Of a DNA stretch of 64,000 bases, positions 25,809-35,376 are shown in pieces (position 1 is the first letter of the stretch; each line of letters starts with the position of its first letter). The notes under the pieces are model-generated. The model searched no databases, had not been told where the DNA came from, and was given only the letters and a program-made list of their open reading frames with translations. The position numbers were made by a program, and so were the translations under genes. The DNA comes from Cytobacillus oceanisediminis (GTDB lineage Bacteria; Bacillota; Bacilli; Bacillales; Cytobacillaceae), in NCBI RefSeq assembly GCF_007830235.1, contig NZ_VLKI01000002.1, positions 215,962 to 279,961 on the forward strand. The letters are read 5' to 3'.

Positions 25809-26384
25809 ATGAAGCAGGCTGACATCTTTATGGCTTTTTTTAGAGTGGGCATTCTGGGATATGGCGGCGGGCCGTCGTCGATTCCGCTTGTCCATAAAGA
25901 GGTTGTTGATAAATACAAATGGATGGATACGGATGAGTTTGGCGATGTGCTGGCGCTTGGGAATGCGCTGCCTGGCCCGATTGCGACGAAAATGGCCGGC
26001 TATATCGGCTACCGCGTTGGCGGAATTCTTGGCATGGTGAATGCACTCATAGCAACCATGGTTCCAACCATTGTCCTTATGATTATTCTTCTTACTGCAC
26101 TAAATACGTTTAAAGACCAGCCGTGGGTTGCAGGCATGACGAAGGCGGTTGTTCCGGTTGTGGCAGTCATGCTCGCTACATTGACTTGGGACTTCGTTAA
26201 AAAGTCAACGAAATCATCACTAGGCTGGGGCTGGACGCTTCTTTTTGTAGCGGCAAGCCTAATTCTTCTCGAGTTTGTAAACATTCATCCTGCCATTATC
26301 ATATTTGCTTTACTCTTAACAGCTCTACTAAAAAAGGACGCAGCTGAAAAAAATGAAGCGAAGAAGGAGAAGAATCCAGCATGA
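25809..26384 (+). CDS. Chromate transporter family protein, first half
   Basis: Membrane protein of 191 aa, single-domain CHR family. The N-terminal RVGILGYGGGPSSIPLVHKE and LALGNALPGPIATKMAGYIG are the CHR signature. About five or six hydrophobic segments. Pairs of short CHR proteins act together as antiparallel halves; the partner overlaps it by 4 nt (ATGA). It resembles the ywrA/ywrB pair of B. subtilis, which exports chromate. Confidence 0.9.
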   Translation: MKQADIFMAFFRVGILGYGGGPSSIPLVHKEVVDKYKWMDTDEFGDVLALGNALPGPIATKMAGYIGYRVGGILGMVNALIATMVPTIVLMIILLTALNTFKDQPWVAGMTKAVVPVVAVMLATLTWDFVKKSTKSSLGWGWTLLFVAASLILLEFVNIHPAIIIFALLLTALLKKDAAEKNEAKKEKNPA

Positions 26385-26911
26385 TATACGTACAGATTTT
26401 CTTGGCATTTTTCATCCCTGGGATTCTTGGATACGGCGGGGGACCGGCATCCATTCCTTTGGTTGAAAACGAAGTAGTAGACAATTATGAATGGCTGACC
26501 GTTAATGAATTCAGTGAAGTGCTGGCAATGGGCAACGCGCTGCCTGGCCCGATCGCTACCAAAATGGCGGGCTATATCGGCTTTCAGCAGGCGGGAGTGC
26601 TCGGAGCAATTGTTGGGGTGTTTGCAACTGTTGCTCCATCATTGATTCTGATGATTACCTTACTTGGATTGCTAATGAAATATAAAGAATCTCCGCGCGT
26701 TAAACGGATGACCACTTATATCCGCCCGGTCATTGCTGTCCTGCTTGGCATCATGACCTATGATTTCTTTTTCTCAGCCTATGAAGGCGTCGGCATCTGG
26801 CAGACACTCTTCATTGGGCTGCTTAGCTTTTTCCTAATGGAAAAGCTTAAAGTGCATCCAGCTTACGTCATTGCCGGGGCGCTTGTTTACGGGGGACTTG
26901 TTTTAGCATAG
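26381..26911 (+). CDS. Chromate transporter family protein, second half
   Basis: Second short CHR protein (176 aa), sharing GILGYGGGPASIPLVENEVV and AMGNALPGPIATKMAGYIG with its upstream neighbour, evidently a tandem duplicate. The start codon overlaps the neighbour's stop, so both are coupled. Its natural substrate is not visible from sequence. Confidence 0.9.
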   Translation: MIYVQIFLAFFIPGILGYGGGPASIPLVENEVVDNYEWLTVNEFSEVLAMGNALPGPIATKMAGYIGFQQAGVLGAIVGVFATVAPSLILMITLLGLLMKYKESPRVKRMTTYIRPVIAVLLGIMTYDFFFSAYEGVGIWQTLFIGLLSFFLMEKLKVHPAYVIAGALVYGGLVLA

Positions 26912-26924
26912 GGAGGTTTCATAC

Positions 26925-27764
26925 ATGACATTTTCAATTGTCGGATTCGATCCAAAAGAAAAAGAATGGGGAATTGCGGTTCAATCGAAATTTTTAGGCG
27001 TTGGCGCAGTAGTGCCGTTTGCAAAAGCGGGAGTCGGAGCGGTTGCGACCCAGTCATATGCCAATACCTCATATGGCCCGCGTGCATTGCAATTAATGGA
27101 GGAAGGCAAAACGGCTGAAGAAGCGCTCGAAATCATCACAAAAGATGATCCGGAAAAAGAGCTCCGCCAGGTCGGTTTGCTGGATGCAATGGGAAATCCG
27201 GCTACCTTCACAGGGGAAGGCTGCTACAACTGGGCAGGCGGAATGACTGGACCTCATTTTGCTGCACAGGGGAATATTTTAGTCGATGAAAAGACGGTTC
27301 AGGCAATGGGCCAGACATTTATCAGCACGGAAGGTTCTCTGGCGGAACGTCTGCTTGCTTCTTTGAACGCAGGCCAGTCAGCCGGCGGTGACAGCCGCGG
27401 CCAGCAATCCGCAGCACTGCTGGTCGTAAAAGAGGCTGGCGGATACGGAGGGTTTAATGACCGTTACATCGATTTGCGAGTCGATGACCATCCGGAGCCA
27501 ATTACCGAATTGATCCGAATTTATCATCTGCAGCAGCTTTACTTTGCTCCTTCAAAGGCAGACAGGGTGGCTGCGATTGAAGGCGCGGTAAAAGAACAAC
27601 TGGTTCGGGAACTTGTGCGCCTTACATATTTAGAGGCCGGCAAGGGAGATGAGCAGCTTTTAAAAGCACTAACAGCCTATATCCATACTGAAAACTTCGA
27701 AGCCCGCGAGCAGGAAGCGGGGAAGATTGATTTGGATGTTTTGGATTATATGAAAAAGCAATAA
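26925..27764 (+). CDS. DUF1028 Ntn-hydrolase-like protein
   Basis: 279 aa, DUF1028 family. The N-terminal TFSIVGFDPKEKEWGIAVQS has the beta-structure of Ntn-hydrolases and, after removal of Met, would expose Thr2 as a potential nucleophile. GVGAVATQSYANTSYGPRAL and GNILVDEKTVQAMG are conserved. A C-terminal helical domain follows about residue 200. It sits 13 nt after the chromate transporter pair and shares an operon with the GGT gene, suggesting a common amide- or peptide-like substrate; this is inference. Confidence 0.87.
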   Translation: MTFSIVGFDPKEKEWGIAVQSKFLGVGAVVPFAKAGVGAVATQSYANTSYGPRALQLMEEGKTAEEALEIITKDDPEKELRQVGLLDAMGNPATFTGEGCYNWAGGMTGPHFAAQGNILVDEKTVQAMGQTFISTEGSLAERLLASLNAGQSAGGDSRGQQSAALLVVKEAGGYGGFNDRYIDLRVDDHPEPITELIRIYHLQQLYFAPSKADRVAAIEGAVKEQLVRELVRLTYLEAGKGDEQLLKALTAYIHTENFEAREQEAGKIDLDVLDYMKKQ

Positions 27765-27772
27765 GGTCGCGG

Positions 27773-27805
27773 AAAACGGAGAGTGGGGGCTCTCCGTTTT
27801 TTTCT
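27773..27805 (+). terminator. Terminator after DUF1028 gene
   Basis: AAAACGGAGAG / CTCTCCGTTTT with a 6-nt loop, followed by TTT. It ends the ggt-chr-DUF1028 unit. Confidence 0.88.
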
Positions 27806-27847
27806 ATTTTTACAAGGTAATTGGTGGAAAGTTGAAAGGACGCGAAG

Positions 27848-27964
27848 TGACCGATATATTGAAAAACTGACCGATAAAAGTGAAATTTGACCGATATATC
27901 CTGAAAGTGACCGATAAAATCAAAATCTGACCGATAAACCTGGAGAAGTGACCGATATATCGTC
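27848..27964. repeat. Tandem array: six TGACCGATA cores every 20-21 nt
   Basis: TGACCGATA starts at 27848, 27868, 27888, 27908, 27928 and 27949: four steps of 20 and one of 21. The base after the core alternates between TAT and AAA types. Sequence 27965-28158 up to the next gene is AT-rich and shows no further feature. An almost identical array lies at 29307. Confidence 0.93.
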
Positions 27965-28158
27965 AGCGTGCCTGAAATTTACTCATTAATAAGGTATTTT
28001 AACTCGAAAATTAAAGAAATATGATCTATAGTTCTCGTCCCCTGGTTAAAAGCTATCTGACAAGAGCCAATTGTTTTAATTTACTTGAAAAATGCCCAAA
28101 CTGCTGATTAATGTTAGGATAGTAGAATCGAACGAAATTAGTAGGAGAGATTTAAAGC

Positions 28159-29217
28159 ATGTCAACAGTTAAAGCAAGCAGAAATGAACCGTGCCCATGC
28201 GGCAGCGGGAAAAAATATAAGAAGTGCTGCGGCAGCAAGGATGCCGTATCGATTAAAGAAGTACTGAACCATGAAGTCATTGAACTTCAAAAGGAAGCGA
28301 GAATATTTGCACTTACCCATTATGGGGATGACATAAAAGAGGATTTTACCGATCTTCTTGATATACTCGAAGGCATTGAAGGGGAAGAGAAAGAGTTCTA
28401 TGAATTTGTTCACTCTTTCTGGTACATTCTATTCGGTACCTTAGAGGAAGATGAATCCATTATGGGTGAGTTCATTCGTGTGAAAATGCCTTACATTTCG
28501 CGTCCGCGTTTAAAAAGCATTTTACAATCCTGGGCTGAGGGCAAAGCAGTGGCTGGAATCATGACTGAAGTCACTGAAGATCAGGCTGTTATTAAGGATA
28601 CCTTAACAGGGAAGATCTATAGTGTTTCGCTTTTTGGCGATTTACATGGCTTTGAGGAAGGAAATTTCGCCTTTGCCATTCTTCTTCCATATGGAGAAGA
28701 GTATCTGGCGTTTCCGGCCATTTTTGATCTGCCGAAAGAAAATGCATCACAATTTGAGGATTATATCCAATATTCTTTTGAAGAAGAAGGTTATGATAAC
28801 CCGGAAGAATACTTGGCGGAATATCTCGTCGATCTCATGAACGACACACCAAAATCAGTGTTTGCTCCAACTATGGATAATTTCGGCTGGCCGAGCAAGG
28901 GCGCCAAGCAGGTGGCCGAGATTTTCAGAGACGATATGATAGAAGCTGGTGAAGAACCATGGATCATCGGCATGGGGATTTCTCTCTGGATGGACTATTG
29001 CGAAAAGACAGGCAAGCAGGTGAAAAAGCCTGATAATTACGTTGCTGGACTCCGGTATCTTGTTACCACAATAGCTGATTCAAAGGAAACGCTGACTCAG
29101 AAGGAAATCGGCGAAAAATATGGCATCAATGCAAGCCGCGTATCGACATATTACGGTGAGATTTATAATGAAGTTGAGGATACGATCCGCAAGCTAATTG
29201 AGGAATCGAATTCTTAA
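28159..29217 (+). CDS. SEC-C motif protein
   Basis: 352-aa cytoplasmic protein beginning with a zinc-binding SEC-C motif, [16 protein letters not shown] (about residues 8-23), like the tail of SecA. The remainder is acidic and helical, with a C-terminal region (TQKEIGEKYGINASRVSTYY) that looks like a helix-turn-helix. Function is unknown; SEC-C motifs bind zinc and in SecA contact SecB or ribosomes. It is isolated between two nearly identical terminator-plus-array segments. Confidence 0.85.
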   Translation: MSTVKASRNEPCPCGSGKKYKKCCGSKDAVSIKEVLNHEVIELQKEARIFALTHYGDDIKEDFTDLLDILEGIEGEEKEFYEFVHSFWYILFGTLEEDESIMGEFIRVKMPYISRPRLKSILQSWAEGKAVAGIMTEVTEDQAVIKDTLTGKIYSVSLFGDLHGFEEGNFAFAILLPYGEEYLAFPAIFDLPKENASQFEDYIQYSFEEEGYDNPEEYLAEYLVDLMNDTPKSVFAPTMDNFGWPSKGAKQVAEIFRDDMIEAGEEPWIIGMGISLWMDYCEKTGKQVKKPDNYVAGLRYLVTTIADSKETLTQKEIGEKYGINASRVSTYYGEIYNEVEDTIRKLIEESNS

Positions 29218-29225
29218 TGGGCACA

Positions 29226-29264
29226 GAAAAAAACGGAGGGCTTTTTGGGCTCTTCGTTTTTTTT
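29226..29264 (+). terminator. Terminator after SEC-C gene
   Basis: Imperfect stem AACGGAGGGC / GGCTCTTCGTT followed by a run of eight T. Confidence 0.75.
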
Positions 29265-29306
29265 ATCTTCACATTGTGAATGCGGGAATGTTGATAGGAC
29301 GCAGAG

Positions 29307-29420
29307 TGACCGATAAATTGAAAAAGTGACCGATAAAAATGAAATCTGACCGATATATCGAAAAAGTGACCGATAAAATTAAAATCTGACCGATAAACCT
29401 GGCAAAGTGACCGATATATC
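29307..29420. repeat. Tandem array: six TGACCGATA cores, second copy
   Basis: TGACCGATA starts at 29307, 29327, 29347, 29367, 29387 and 29408, the same spacing (20,20,20,20,21) as the array at 27848, and preceded by the same GACGC-type lead-in. The two arrays are direct repeats on either side of the SEC-C gene. Confidence 0.93.
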
Positions 29421-29509
29421 GATTAGAGCTTAAAAATGAAGTCAATAAAGCAGGAGATTTCTCCGCCAAAACAGAATTCTATCCTCAATTCTAAAAAGGA
29501 GTGTTGCTC

Positions 29510-30502
29510 TTGATTGAAAAAGAACGATTTGTACCCATCCGAATTCAGAAAAATCATGCGCTGCTGAAGAGAATCCCGAAGAACCACCCAAAAAGGCCTG
29601 ATATCGAGTCTGATCAAACCAGAAGATTAGCAGGTTACAAAGGAGAGCAGGCCATTGATTTTTACCTAAGTAAATTGCCGGAAAAAGAGTTTTTAATCTT
29701 TCATGATCTCCGCCTTTCAAATGGCAGGTACTTTTTCCAAATTGACACGCTGCTCATAAGCGCATCTTTTGCCTTAGTTTTAGAAGTAAAGAACTACGGC
29801 GGAACCTTATTTTTCGACCCGGATTTTAATCAATTAATTCAAACGAACAACAAGGGTGAGACCAAAGGGTACCCCAATCCGATTGAACAAGCCAGCCAGC
29901 AGAGCGCGGAACTGAAAAAATGGTTCCAGAAGCCCAACTTCGCAATTCCGGTCGAATTTCTTATCATTATCAGTAAGCCTTCCACTATCCTCAAAACTGC
30001 TCCTGGCTATTCCAAAATGCTGCAAAAAGTCCAGCATGCCCAATTCCTCCTGAGAAGCATTGAAAAAATAAAAGTCTCTTACAAAAACGAAGCTATGACA
30101 CCAAAGGACCTAAAGAAAATTACCCGTATGATTATAAAAGAACACATTCCCGAAACTGTTGATATCTTAAAATACTATGGAATTCCACCGGACGATATAC
30201 AAACAGGAGTTATATGCAAGGTTTGTTCATCATATCCAATGAAGCGCCATTTTGGAATATGGTACTGCACCAAATGCCAATCCAAAGATAAGGATGCTCA
30301 CGTCCATGCCCTTAAAGATCTTTTCCTCTTAAACAAAAATTCTCCCTTAACCAATCAGGAGATCTGCCGCTTCCTGCACCTGCCTTCCGGGGACATCGCT
30401 AAAAAATTGCTCACTTCCATGCAGCTTCCCTATTCCGGTTCAAAGAAGGGCAGGGTTTATTTCCCCCCGCCCGGCTATCAGCAAATTAAGGAGCTAGAAT
30501 AA
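29510..30502 (+). CDS. NERD domain nuclease-related protein
   Basis: 330 aa with an N-terminal NERD domain (about residues 40-150): GEQAIDFYLSKL, FQIDTLLIS and LVLEVKNYGG give the E...D...E-x-K pattern of restriction-endonuclease-fold nucleases. A zinc ribbon near residues 235-260 (CKVC, CTKC) and a helical C-terminus follow. TTG 29510 is 8 nt after AAGGAG; the GTG at 29501 abuts the ribosome site. NERD proteins may process DNA, but their biological role is mostly unknown. Confidence 0.85.
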   Translation: MIEKERFVPIRIQKNHALLKRIPKNHPKRPDIESDQTRRLAGYKGEQAIDFYLSKLPEKEFLIFHDLRLSNGRYFFQIDTLLISASFALVLEVKNYGGTLFFDPDFNQLIQTNNKGETKGYPNPIEQASQQSAELKKWFQKPNFAIPVEFLIIISKPSTILKTAPGYSKMLQKVQHAQFLLRSIEKIKVSYKNEAMTPKDLKKITRMIIKEHIPETVDILKYYGIPPDDIQTGVICKVCSSYPMKRHFGIWYCTKCQSKDKDAHVHALKDLFLLNKNSPLTNQEICRFLHLPSGDIAKKLLTSMQLPYSGSKKGRVYFPPPGYQQIKELE

Positions 30503-30520
30503 GCTGAGGTATGGCATAAG

Positions 30521-30549
30521 TTGTCACCCCCCTCCCAAAGTGGTAATAT
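30521..30549 (+). promoter_or_regulatory. Candidate sigma-A promoter for secA
   Basis: TTGTCA (30521-30526), a 17-nt spacer and TAATAT (30544-30549). The leader of about 125 nt contains TTCCGCC (30583-30589), which can pair with GGCGGAA (30636-30642) to enclose a 46-nt T-rich loop. Confidence 0.55.
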
Positions 30550-30683
30550 TAATAAGAAATAATGTGAATTTTCATGGGAGGATTCCGCCGGTAAAAAGCG
30601 AATCTTTTTTAATTACTACCTTTTTTCCAGAAAAGGGCGGAACAGCGAATGACTCTCATATCCAACATAAAGGAGCGTTTTAA

Positions 30684-33194
30684 ATGCTTGGGATTTTAAA
30701 TAAAGTGTTTGATCAAAATAAACGCGAAATAAAACGTCTCACCAAAATGGCAGAACAAATTGATGCACTTGCATCCGATACCGAAAAATTATCGGACGAG
30801 CAGCTGCGCGCAAAAACGGAAGAATTTAAGGCGCGCTACCAAAAGGGTGAATCTGTTGACGATATGCTGATCGAAGCATTTGCAGTTGTCCGCGAAGCAG
30901 CGAAGCGTGTTCTTGGCTTATATCCTTACCCGGTCCAATTAATGGGGGGGATCTCCCTTCATGAAGGAAATATCTCCGAGATGAAAACCGGTGAAGGTAA
31001 AACCTTGACTGCGACTATGCCGGTTTACTTGAACGCATTAACTGGCAAAGGCGTTCACGTTGTAACCGTCAACGAATACCTCGCAAGCCGTGACGCTACT
31101 GAAATGGGCCAGCTTTATGAGTTCCTTGGCCTGACAGTCGGCCTTAACCTGAACGGACTTTCCAAAGAAGAAAAGCAGGCTGCTTATGCTGCTGACATCA
31201 CATACGGCACCAATAACGAGCTTGGCTTTGACTACCTTCGCGACAACATGGTTCTTTACAAAGAGCAGAAGGTTCAGCGCCCGCTTCATTATGCCGTAAT
31301 CGATGAAGTTGACTCCATCCTGATTGACGAAGCGCGTACACCGCTGATCATTTCAGGCTCTGCGCAAAAATCAACTCAGCTGTATATCCAGGCGAATGCC
31401 TTTGTCAGCCGCCTGAAAAAAGACGAGGATTACACTTATGATGAGAAAACAAAAGGTGTTCAGCTGACAGAGGAAGGGATGACAAAAGCGGAGAAGGCTT
31501 TTGGTATCGAAAACCTTTTCGACATCTCGCATGTAGCGCTTAACCACCATATTACACAGGCGCTAAAAGCGCATTCCAGCATGCATCTTGACGTTGATTA
31601 TGTCGTTCAGGAAGGCGAAATCGTTATCGTTGACCAATTTACAGGCCGTCTGATGAAGGGCCGCCGATACAGCGATGGGCTTCACCAGGCAATCGAAGCA
31701 AAAGAAGGCCTTGAAATCCAAAACGAAAGCATGACACTTGCGACGATTACATTCCAGAACTACTTCCGTATGTACGAAAAGCTTGCCGGTATGACAGGTA
31801 CAGCGAAAACGGAAGAAGAGGAATTCCGCAATATTTACAATATGAACGTTGTTGTCATTCCGACAAACCGTCCGATTGCCCGTGACGACCGTCCGGATTT
31901 AATCTACGCAACAATGGACGGCAAGTTCCGCGCCGTTGTAGAAGATATCGCAGAACGCTACAAAAATGGACAGCCTGTTCTTGTCGGTACAGTGGCAATC
32001 GAAACATCTGAAATTATCTCTAAATACCTTTCCAAAAAAGGTGTTCCGCACAATGTCCTGAACGCGAAAAACCACGGCCGTGAAGCTGAAATTATCGCGG
32101 ACGCAGGTAAACAAGGTGCCGTTACGATCGCGACAAATATGGCGGGACGCGGTACCGACATCAAGCTCGGTGAAGGCGTAAAGGAACGTGGCGGACTTGC
32201 TGTTATCGGGACAGAGCGCCATGAGAGCAGACGTATTGATAACCAGCTCCGCGGACGTTCCGGACGTCAGGGAGACCCGGGTGTAACACAGTTCTATCTT
32301 TCTATGGAAGATGAACTGATGCGCCGCTTCGGCTCTGACAATATGAAATCGATGATGGAGCGCCTCGGCATGGATGACACCCAGCCGATCCAGAGCAAAA
32401 TGGTTTCAAGAGCGGTTGAATCTGCGCAAAAACGCGTTGAGGGCAACAACTTTGATGCCCGTAAGCAGCTTCTTTCCTATGACGACGTTCTTCGCCAGCA
32501 GCGTGAAATCCTGTACGGCCAGCGTAACGAAGTTCTTGAGTCCGAGAACCTCAGAGGCATCGTTGAAAAAATGATCATGACCAGCATCCAGCGCAATGTT
32601 GAAGCCTATGCGCCAGGTCATGAGGACGAGGAAAACTGGAACCTGCAAGGCATCATTGACTATGTAAATGGGAACCTTCTTCATGAAGGCGACCTGACAG
32701 TAAATGATATCCGCGGCAAAGATACAGAAGAAATCGCTGAAACCATTTTTGCCAAGGTTAAAGAACGCTATGACGAAAAAGAGCAAATGCTCCAGCCTGA
32801 GCAAATGCGCGAATTCGAGAAAGTTATCGTACTTCGTGCCGTTGACTCCAAGTGGATGGACCACATTGATGCGATGGACCAGCTTCGCCAGGGTATCCAC
32901 CTGCGTGCATACGGCCAGACAGATCCGCTTCGCGAGTACCAGGCAGAAGGCTTTGCGATGTTCGAAAACATGATTGCGGCTATCGAAGAAGATGTCGCCA
33001 AGTACATCATGAAAGCCGAAATCCGCAACAACCTTGAGCGCCAGGAAGTCGCCAAAGGCCAGGCTGTCAACCCGAAGGAAGACGGAGAAAAGGTCAAGAA
33101 AAAGCCAGTCGTCAAGCAAATGGACATTGGACGCAACGACCCATGCATTTGCGGCAGCGGCAAAAAATATAAAAACTGCTGTGGTGCAGAATAA
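30684..33194 (+). CDS. secA: SecA preprotein translocase ATPase
   Basis: Motor of the Sec export pathway, 836 aa, a normal length. Walker A is [11 protein letters not shown] (about residue 100), Walker B is [20 protein letters not shown], followed by helicase motifs with [15 protein letters not shown] and [10 protein letters not shown], and a C-terminal zinc-binding tail [20 protein letters not shown] lies 8 nt before the ATG. prfB follows about 600 nt downstream, further than usual, because repeats have accumulated between them. Confidence 0.99.
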   Translation: MLGILNKVFDQNKREIKRLTKMAEQIDALASDTEKLSDEQLRAKTEEFKARYQKGESVDDMLIEAFAVVREAAKRVLGLYPYPVQLMGGISLHEGNISEMKTGEGKTLTATMPVYLNALTGKGVHVVTVNEYLASRDATEMGQLYEFLGLTVGLNLNGLSKEEKQAAYAADITYGTNNELGFDYLRDNMVLYKEQKVQRPLHYAVIDEVDSILIDEARTPLIISGSAQKSTQLYIQANAFVSRLKKDEDYTYDEKTKGVQLTEEGMTKAEKAFGIENLFDISHVALNHHITQALKAHSSMHLDVDYVVQEGEIVIVDQFTGRLMKGRRYSDGLHQAIEAKEGLEIQNESMTLATITFQNYFRMYEKLAGMTGTAKTEEEEFRNIYNMNVVVIPTNRPIARDDRPDLIYATMDGKFRAVVEDIAERYKNGQPVLVGTVAIETSEIISKYLSKKGVPHNVLNAKNHGREAEIIADAGKQGAVTIATNMAGRGTDIKLGEGVKERGGLAVIGTERHESRRIDNQLRGRSGRQGDPGVTQFYLSMEDELMRRFGSDNMKSMMERLGMDDTQPIQSKMVSRAVESAQKRVEGNNFDARKQLLSYDDVLRQQREILYGQRNEVLESENLRGIVEKMIMTSIQRNVEAYAPGHEDEENWNLQGIIDYVNGNLLHEGDLTVNDIRGKDTEEIAETIFAKVKERYDEKEQMLQPEQMREFEKVIVLRAVDSKWMDHIDAMDQLRQGIHLRAYGQTDPLREYQAEGFAMFENMIAAIEEDVAKYIMKAEIRNNLERQEVAKGQAVNPKEDGEKVKKKPVVKQMDIGRNDPCICGSGKKYKNCCGAE

Positions 33195-33318
33195 GAAAAG
33201 CGGAAGCGCCTTGCCCACCCCCGATAAGCACAAGTCGAGCCTCCCGGAAAGGCGTTCTTTGCCTTTTTGGGAGGATTGGCTTGTGACCTCGAGGGGTAGG
33301 CGCTGGAGCTAGACAGTT
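33195..33318. repeat. Interspersed hairpin repeat downstream of secA
   Basis: Begins AAAAGCGGAAGCGCCTTG just after secA and ends GGCGCTGGAGCTAGACAGT. The ends are imperfectly complementary (GCGGAAGCGCC / GGCGCTGGAGC), enclosing a second hairpin (CTCCCGGAAAGGCG with CCTTTTTGGGAG). This type of element is familiar from Bacillus intergenic DNA; I see only one copy here. Confidence 0.65.
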
Positions 33319-33361
33319 ATCGACGTTAAAATTTTATAGTTTCTCATTTAAAATAAACAAA

Positions 33362-33395
33362 CCAAGCCGGCAACAGCTTTGCCGGCTTCTCCTTT
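33362..33395 (+). terminator. Probable terminator after secA
   Basis: AAGCCGGCAA (33364-33373) / TTGCCGGCTT (33379-33388) is a 10-bp stem followed by CTCCTTTT. The sequence 33396-33557 that follows has no gene or repeat that I recognise. Confidence 0.6.
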
Positions 33396-33564
33396 TGGGA
33401 AAAAGGCTAGGGCTCCGCGTTATGCAGATGGCAGAGGAATAGGATTGGCGCTTAAGAATGCAACTTTCCTTCATAGGTGACGAATCCAGGCTCCACCCAT
33501 GCCATTGAATTTAGAGACTATTTTTTTAATGGTACTGTAAATAACTCTATATTAATTTTGGCAC

Positions 33565-33699
33565 CCTGTTGGTTGGAGCGGAAGGCGCGAAACTCCAGCG
33601 GGAGAAGCGAGTCAAAGGGAGACCCCGCAGGCGCGTATGCGCCGAGGAGGCTCCCGGACCGCCCGCGGAAAGCGAGTGCCTGCAGCGGAAATCAACGGG
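33565..33699 (+). repeat. MITE-like element, short form
   Basis: 135-bp element bounded by CCTGTTGGTT and AATCAACGGG, an imperfect terminal inverted repeat. The interior is GC-rich (GGAGCGGAAGGCGCGAAACT, GGGAGACCCCGCAGGCG, CGAGGAGGCTCCCGGACC), unlike the AT-rich surroundings. Longer copies are at 50295-50490 and, inverted, 58320-58510; a degraded one is at 48671-48756. Confidence 0.8.
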
Positions 33700-33789
33700 C
33701 AGAATTCATTAACTAAAACAATAATAGTGAAAAAGGCCATCTAAATAATCATGCTATAATAGGAAAAAATAATTTTTGAGGTGACAGGA

Positions 33790-34903
33790 ATGGAATTAGC
33801 AGATATTCGCAATGAACTTGAAAAAACAGCTAAGATTTTAGCGGACTTTAGGGGGTCTCTTTGACTTAGAAAACAAAGAGGCGCGTATTGCCGAGCTTGA
33901 TGATGTTATGCTGCAGCCGGGATTCTGGGATGACCAGCAGGCTGCACAGGGTGTTATCAGCGAATCCAATGCTCTTAAGGACCAGGTAAATGAATTTCAC
34001 GATTTAAACGAAACGTTCGAGAACCTGGAATTAACGTATGAGCTGGTCAAAGAGGAAAGCGACGAAGAATTGCAGGCAGAGCTTGTTGAGGAGCTTAAGG
34101 ATTTAGTACAGCGCCTGAAAGACTTCGAACTGCAGCTTCTTTTAAGTGAAGAATACGATAAAAACAATGCCATTCTTGAACTGCATCCAGGTGCAGGCGG
34201 AACCGAGTCACAGGACTGGGGCTCCATGCTTCTTCGCATGTATACAAGATGGGCCGAGAAAAAAGGCTTTAAAGTCGAAACGCTTGATTACCTTCCTGGA
34301 GATGAAGCGGGCATCAAGAGTGTTACGCTTAGCATCAAGGGCCATAATGCTTACGGCTATTTAAAAGCAGAAAAAGGCGTACACCGTCTTGTGAGGATTT
34401 CGCCATTTGATTCATCAGGACGCCGCCATACTTCATTCGTATCCTGTGAAGTCATGCCGGAATTTAACGATGAAATTGAAATCGATATCCGGACAGAAGA
34501 CCTGAAAATTGACACCTACCGTGCAAGCGGTGCCGGCGGCCAGCACATTAACACCACTGACTCTGCCGTTCGGATCACGCACTTGCCGACAAATGTCGTT
34601 GTAACATGCCAAACTGAGAGATCTCAGATCAAAAACCGTGAGCGCGCGATGAAAATGCTCCAGGCAAAGCTCTACCAAAAGAAAATCGAAGAGCAGGAAC
34701 AGGAACTCCTGGAAATCCGAGGCGAACAAAAAGAAATCGGCTGGGGAAGCCAAATCCGCTCTTACGTTTTCCATCCTTACTCCATGGTCAAAGACCACCG
34801 TACGAATACGGAAGTCGGAAACGTCCAGGGAGTCATGGACGGCGACCTTGATCTCTTTATCAATGCATACTTGCGTTCAAGATTGAGCTTGTCTCAAGAC
34901 TAA
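33790..34903 (+). CDS. prfB: Peptide chain release factor 2 with programmed frameshift
   Basis: RF2 releases peptides at UGA and UAA. Coding is join(33790..33861, 33863..34903), 370 aa. After 24 codons the zero frame meets TGA (33862-33864); a +1 shift at CTT resumes as Asp-Leu-Glu. The motifs [13 protein letters not shown] (stop-codon recognition region) and [15 protein letters not shown] (GGQ catalytic loop) are intact. Start ATG 33790 follows GAGGTGACAGGA. Low RF2 favours frameshifting, giving autoregulation. Confidence 0.98.
33850..33865 (+). other. RF2 +1 programmed frameshift site
   Basis: AGGGGGTCTCTTTGAC: an internal Shine-Dalgarno-like AGGGGG placed 3 nt before the slippery CTT and the in-frame TGA. 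This is the textbook prfB recoding site. Confidence 0.97.
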
Positions 34904-34965
34904 AACACCTAAAGCTTATCCCGGCAAATCACAAATTCAAAGAATTGCCGCCACCTAATAACCCA

Positions 34966-35004
34966 AAGCCTTTGCCAGCGAATGACTGGCAAAGGCTTAT
35001 TTCG
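34966..35004 (+). terminator. Terminator after prfB
   Basis: AAGCCTTTGCCAG / CTGGCAAAGGCTT, a perfect 13-bp stem, followed by ATTTCGTTT. Confidence 0.85.
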
Positions 35005-35152
35005 TTTATAAAAGAAAATTTTTTTCCTCAAAAACATTTTACTAACATACTAATAAAATCTCTTTTTCTTAAGTAATTTGCTATCTATATAACTAAGTAA
35101 TTTTTCTGCAATAACGTTCATTTAAATGTGCATTTTGAATATAAAAAATAGT

Positions 35153-35181
35153 TTGACAATAAATCTTACTGAAGTTACAAT
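35153..35181 (+). promoter_or_regulatory. Sigma-A promoter of first TRAP operon
   Basis: A perfect TTGACA (35153-35158), 17-nt spacer and TACAAT (35176-35181). The transcript would have a leader of about 190 nt containing the palindrome at 35210 and the cre at 35272. Confidence 0.8.
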
Positions 35182-35209
35182 ACAAATAAGTTCATGAATA
35201 CAGAACAGA

Positions 35210-35226
35210 GTTTTATAATGTAAAAC
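35210..35226. promoter_or_regulatory. 17-bp palindromic operator candidate, TRAP operon 1
   Basis: GTTTTA-TAATG-TAAAAC is a perfect inverted repeat 28 bp downstream of the -10 box, within the early transcribed region. The same sequence with two changes lies at 38442-38458 upstream of the second TRAP operon, and flanking bases (ACAG upstream, AAA downstream) are also shared. The IclR-type regulator at 45085 is the obvious candidate binder. Confidence 0.65.
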
Positions 35227-35271
35227 AAAGAGTGGAAGGGTGATTTACATATCAAATTTTTTTAGTCTGTT

Positions 35272-35286
35272 TTGAAAGCGTTTTAT
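35272..35286. promoter_or_regulatory. Candidate cre site before dctP
   Basis: TTGAAAGCGTTTTAT matches the CcpA consensus WTGNAANCGNWNNCW at all but one defined position. Located between promoter and dctP, it would act as a CcpA roadblock. Confidence 0.6.
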
Positions 35287-35376
35287 TTTATGAAAAAGCC
35301 TTTTTTGAACTTCCAATGATAGCGCAAAAGATAGAGTACACTATCATTTTTTTAAAATAGTTGAGGGGGAAAATTA

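Noticed and set aside
24063..25895. Minus-strand ORFs opposite the gamma-glutamyltransferase gene
   Set aside because: Shadows of a conserved coding sequence on the other strand.
27848..29420. Arrays as CRISPR loci
   Set aside because: The repeated core is only about 9-10 nt with 10-11-nt spacers, well below CRISPR repeat and spacer lengths, and there are no cas genes.
29269..29469. Minus-strand 66-aa ORF with repeated IGH/IYRS words
   Set aside because: It is a translation of the TGACCGATA array and has no ribosome site.
32406..33233. Long minus-strand ORF (275 aa) opposite secA
   Set aside because: Antisense shadow of secA codon bias; hydrophobic low-complexity translation, no start signal.
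33908..34903. prfB as a 331-aa ORF starting at 33908
   Set aside because: The real start is ATG 33790, joined by the programmed +1 frameshift at 33861.
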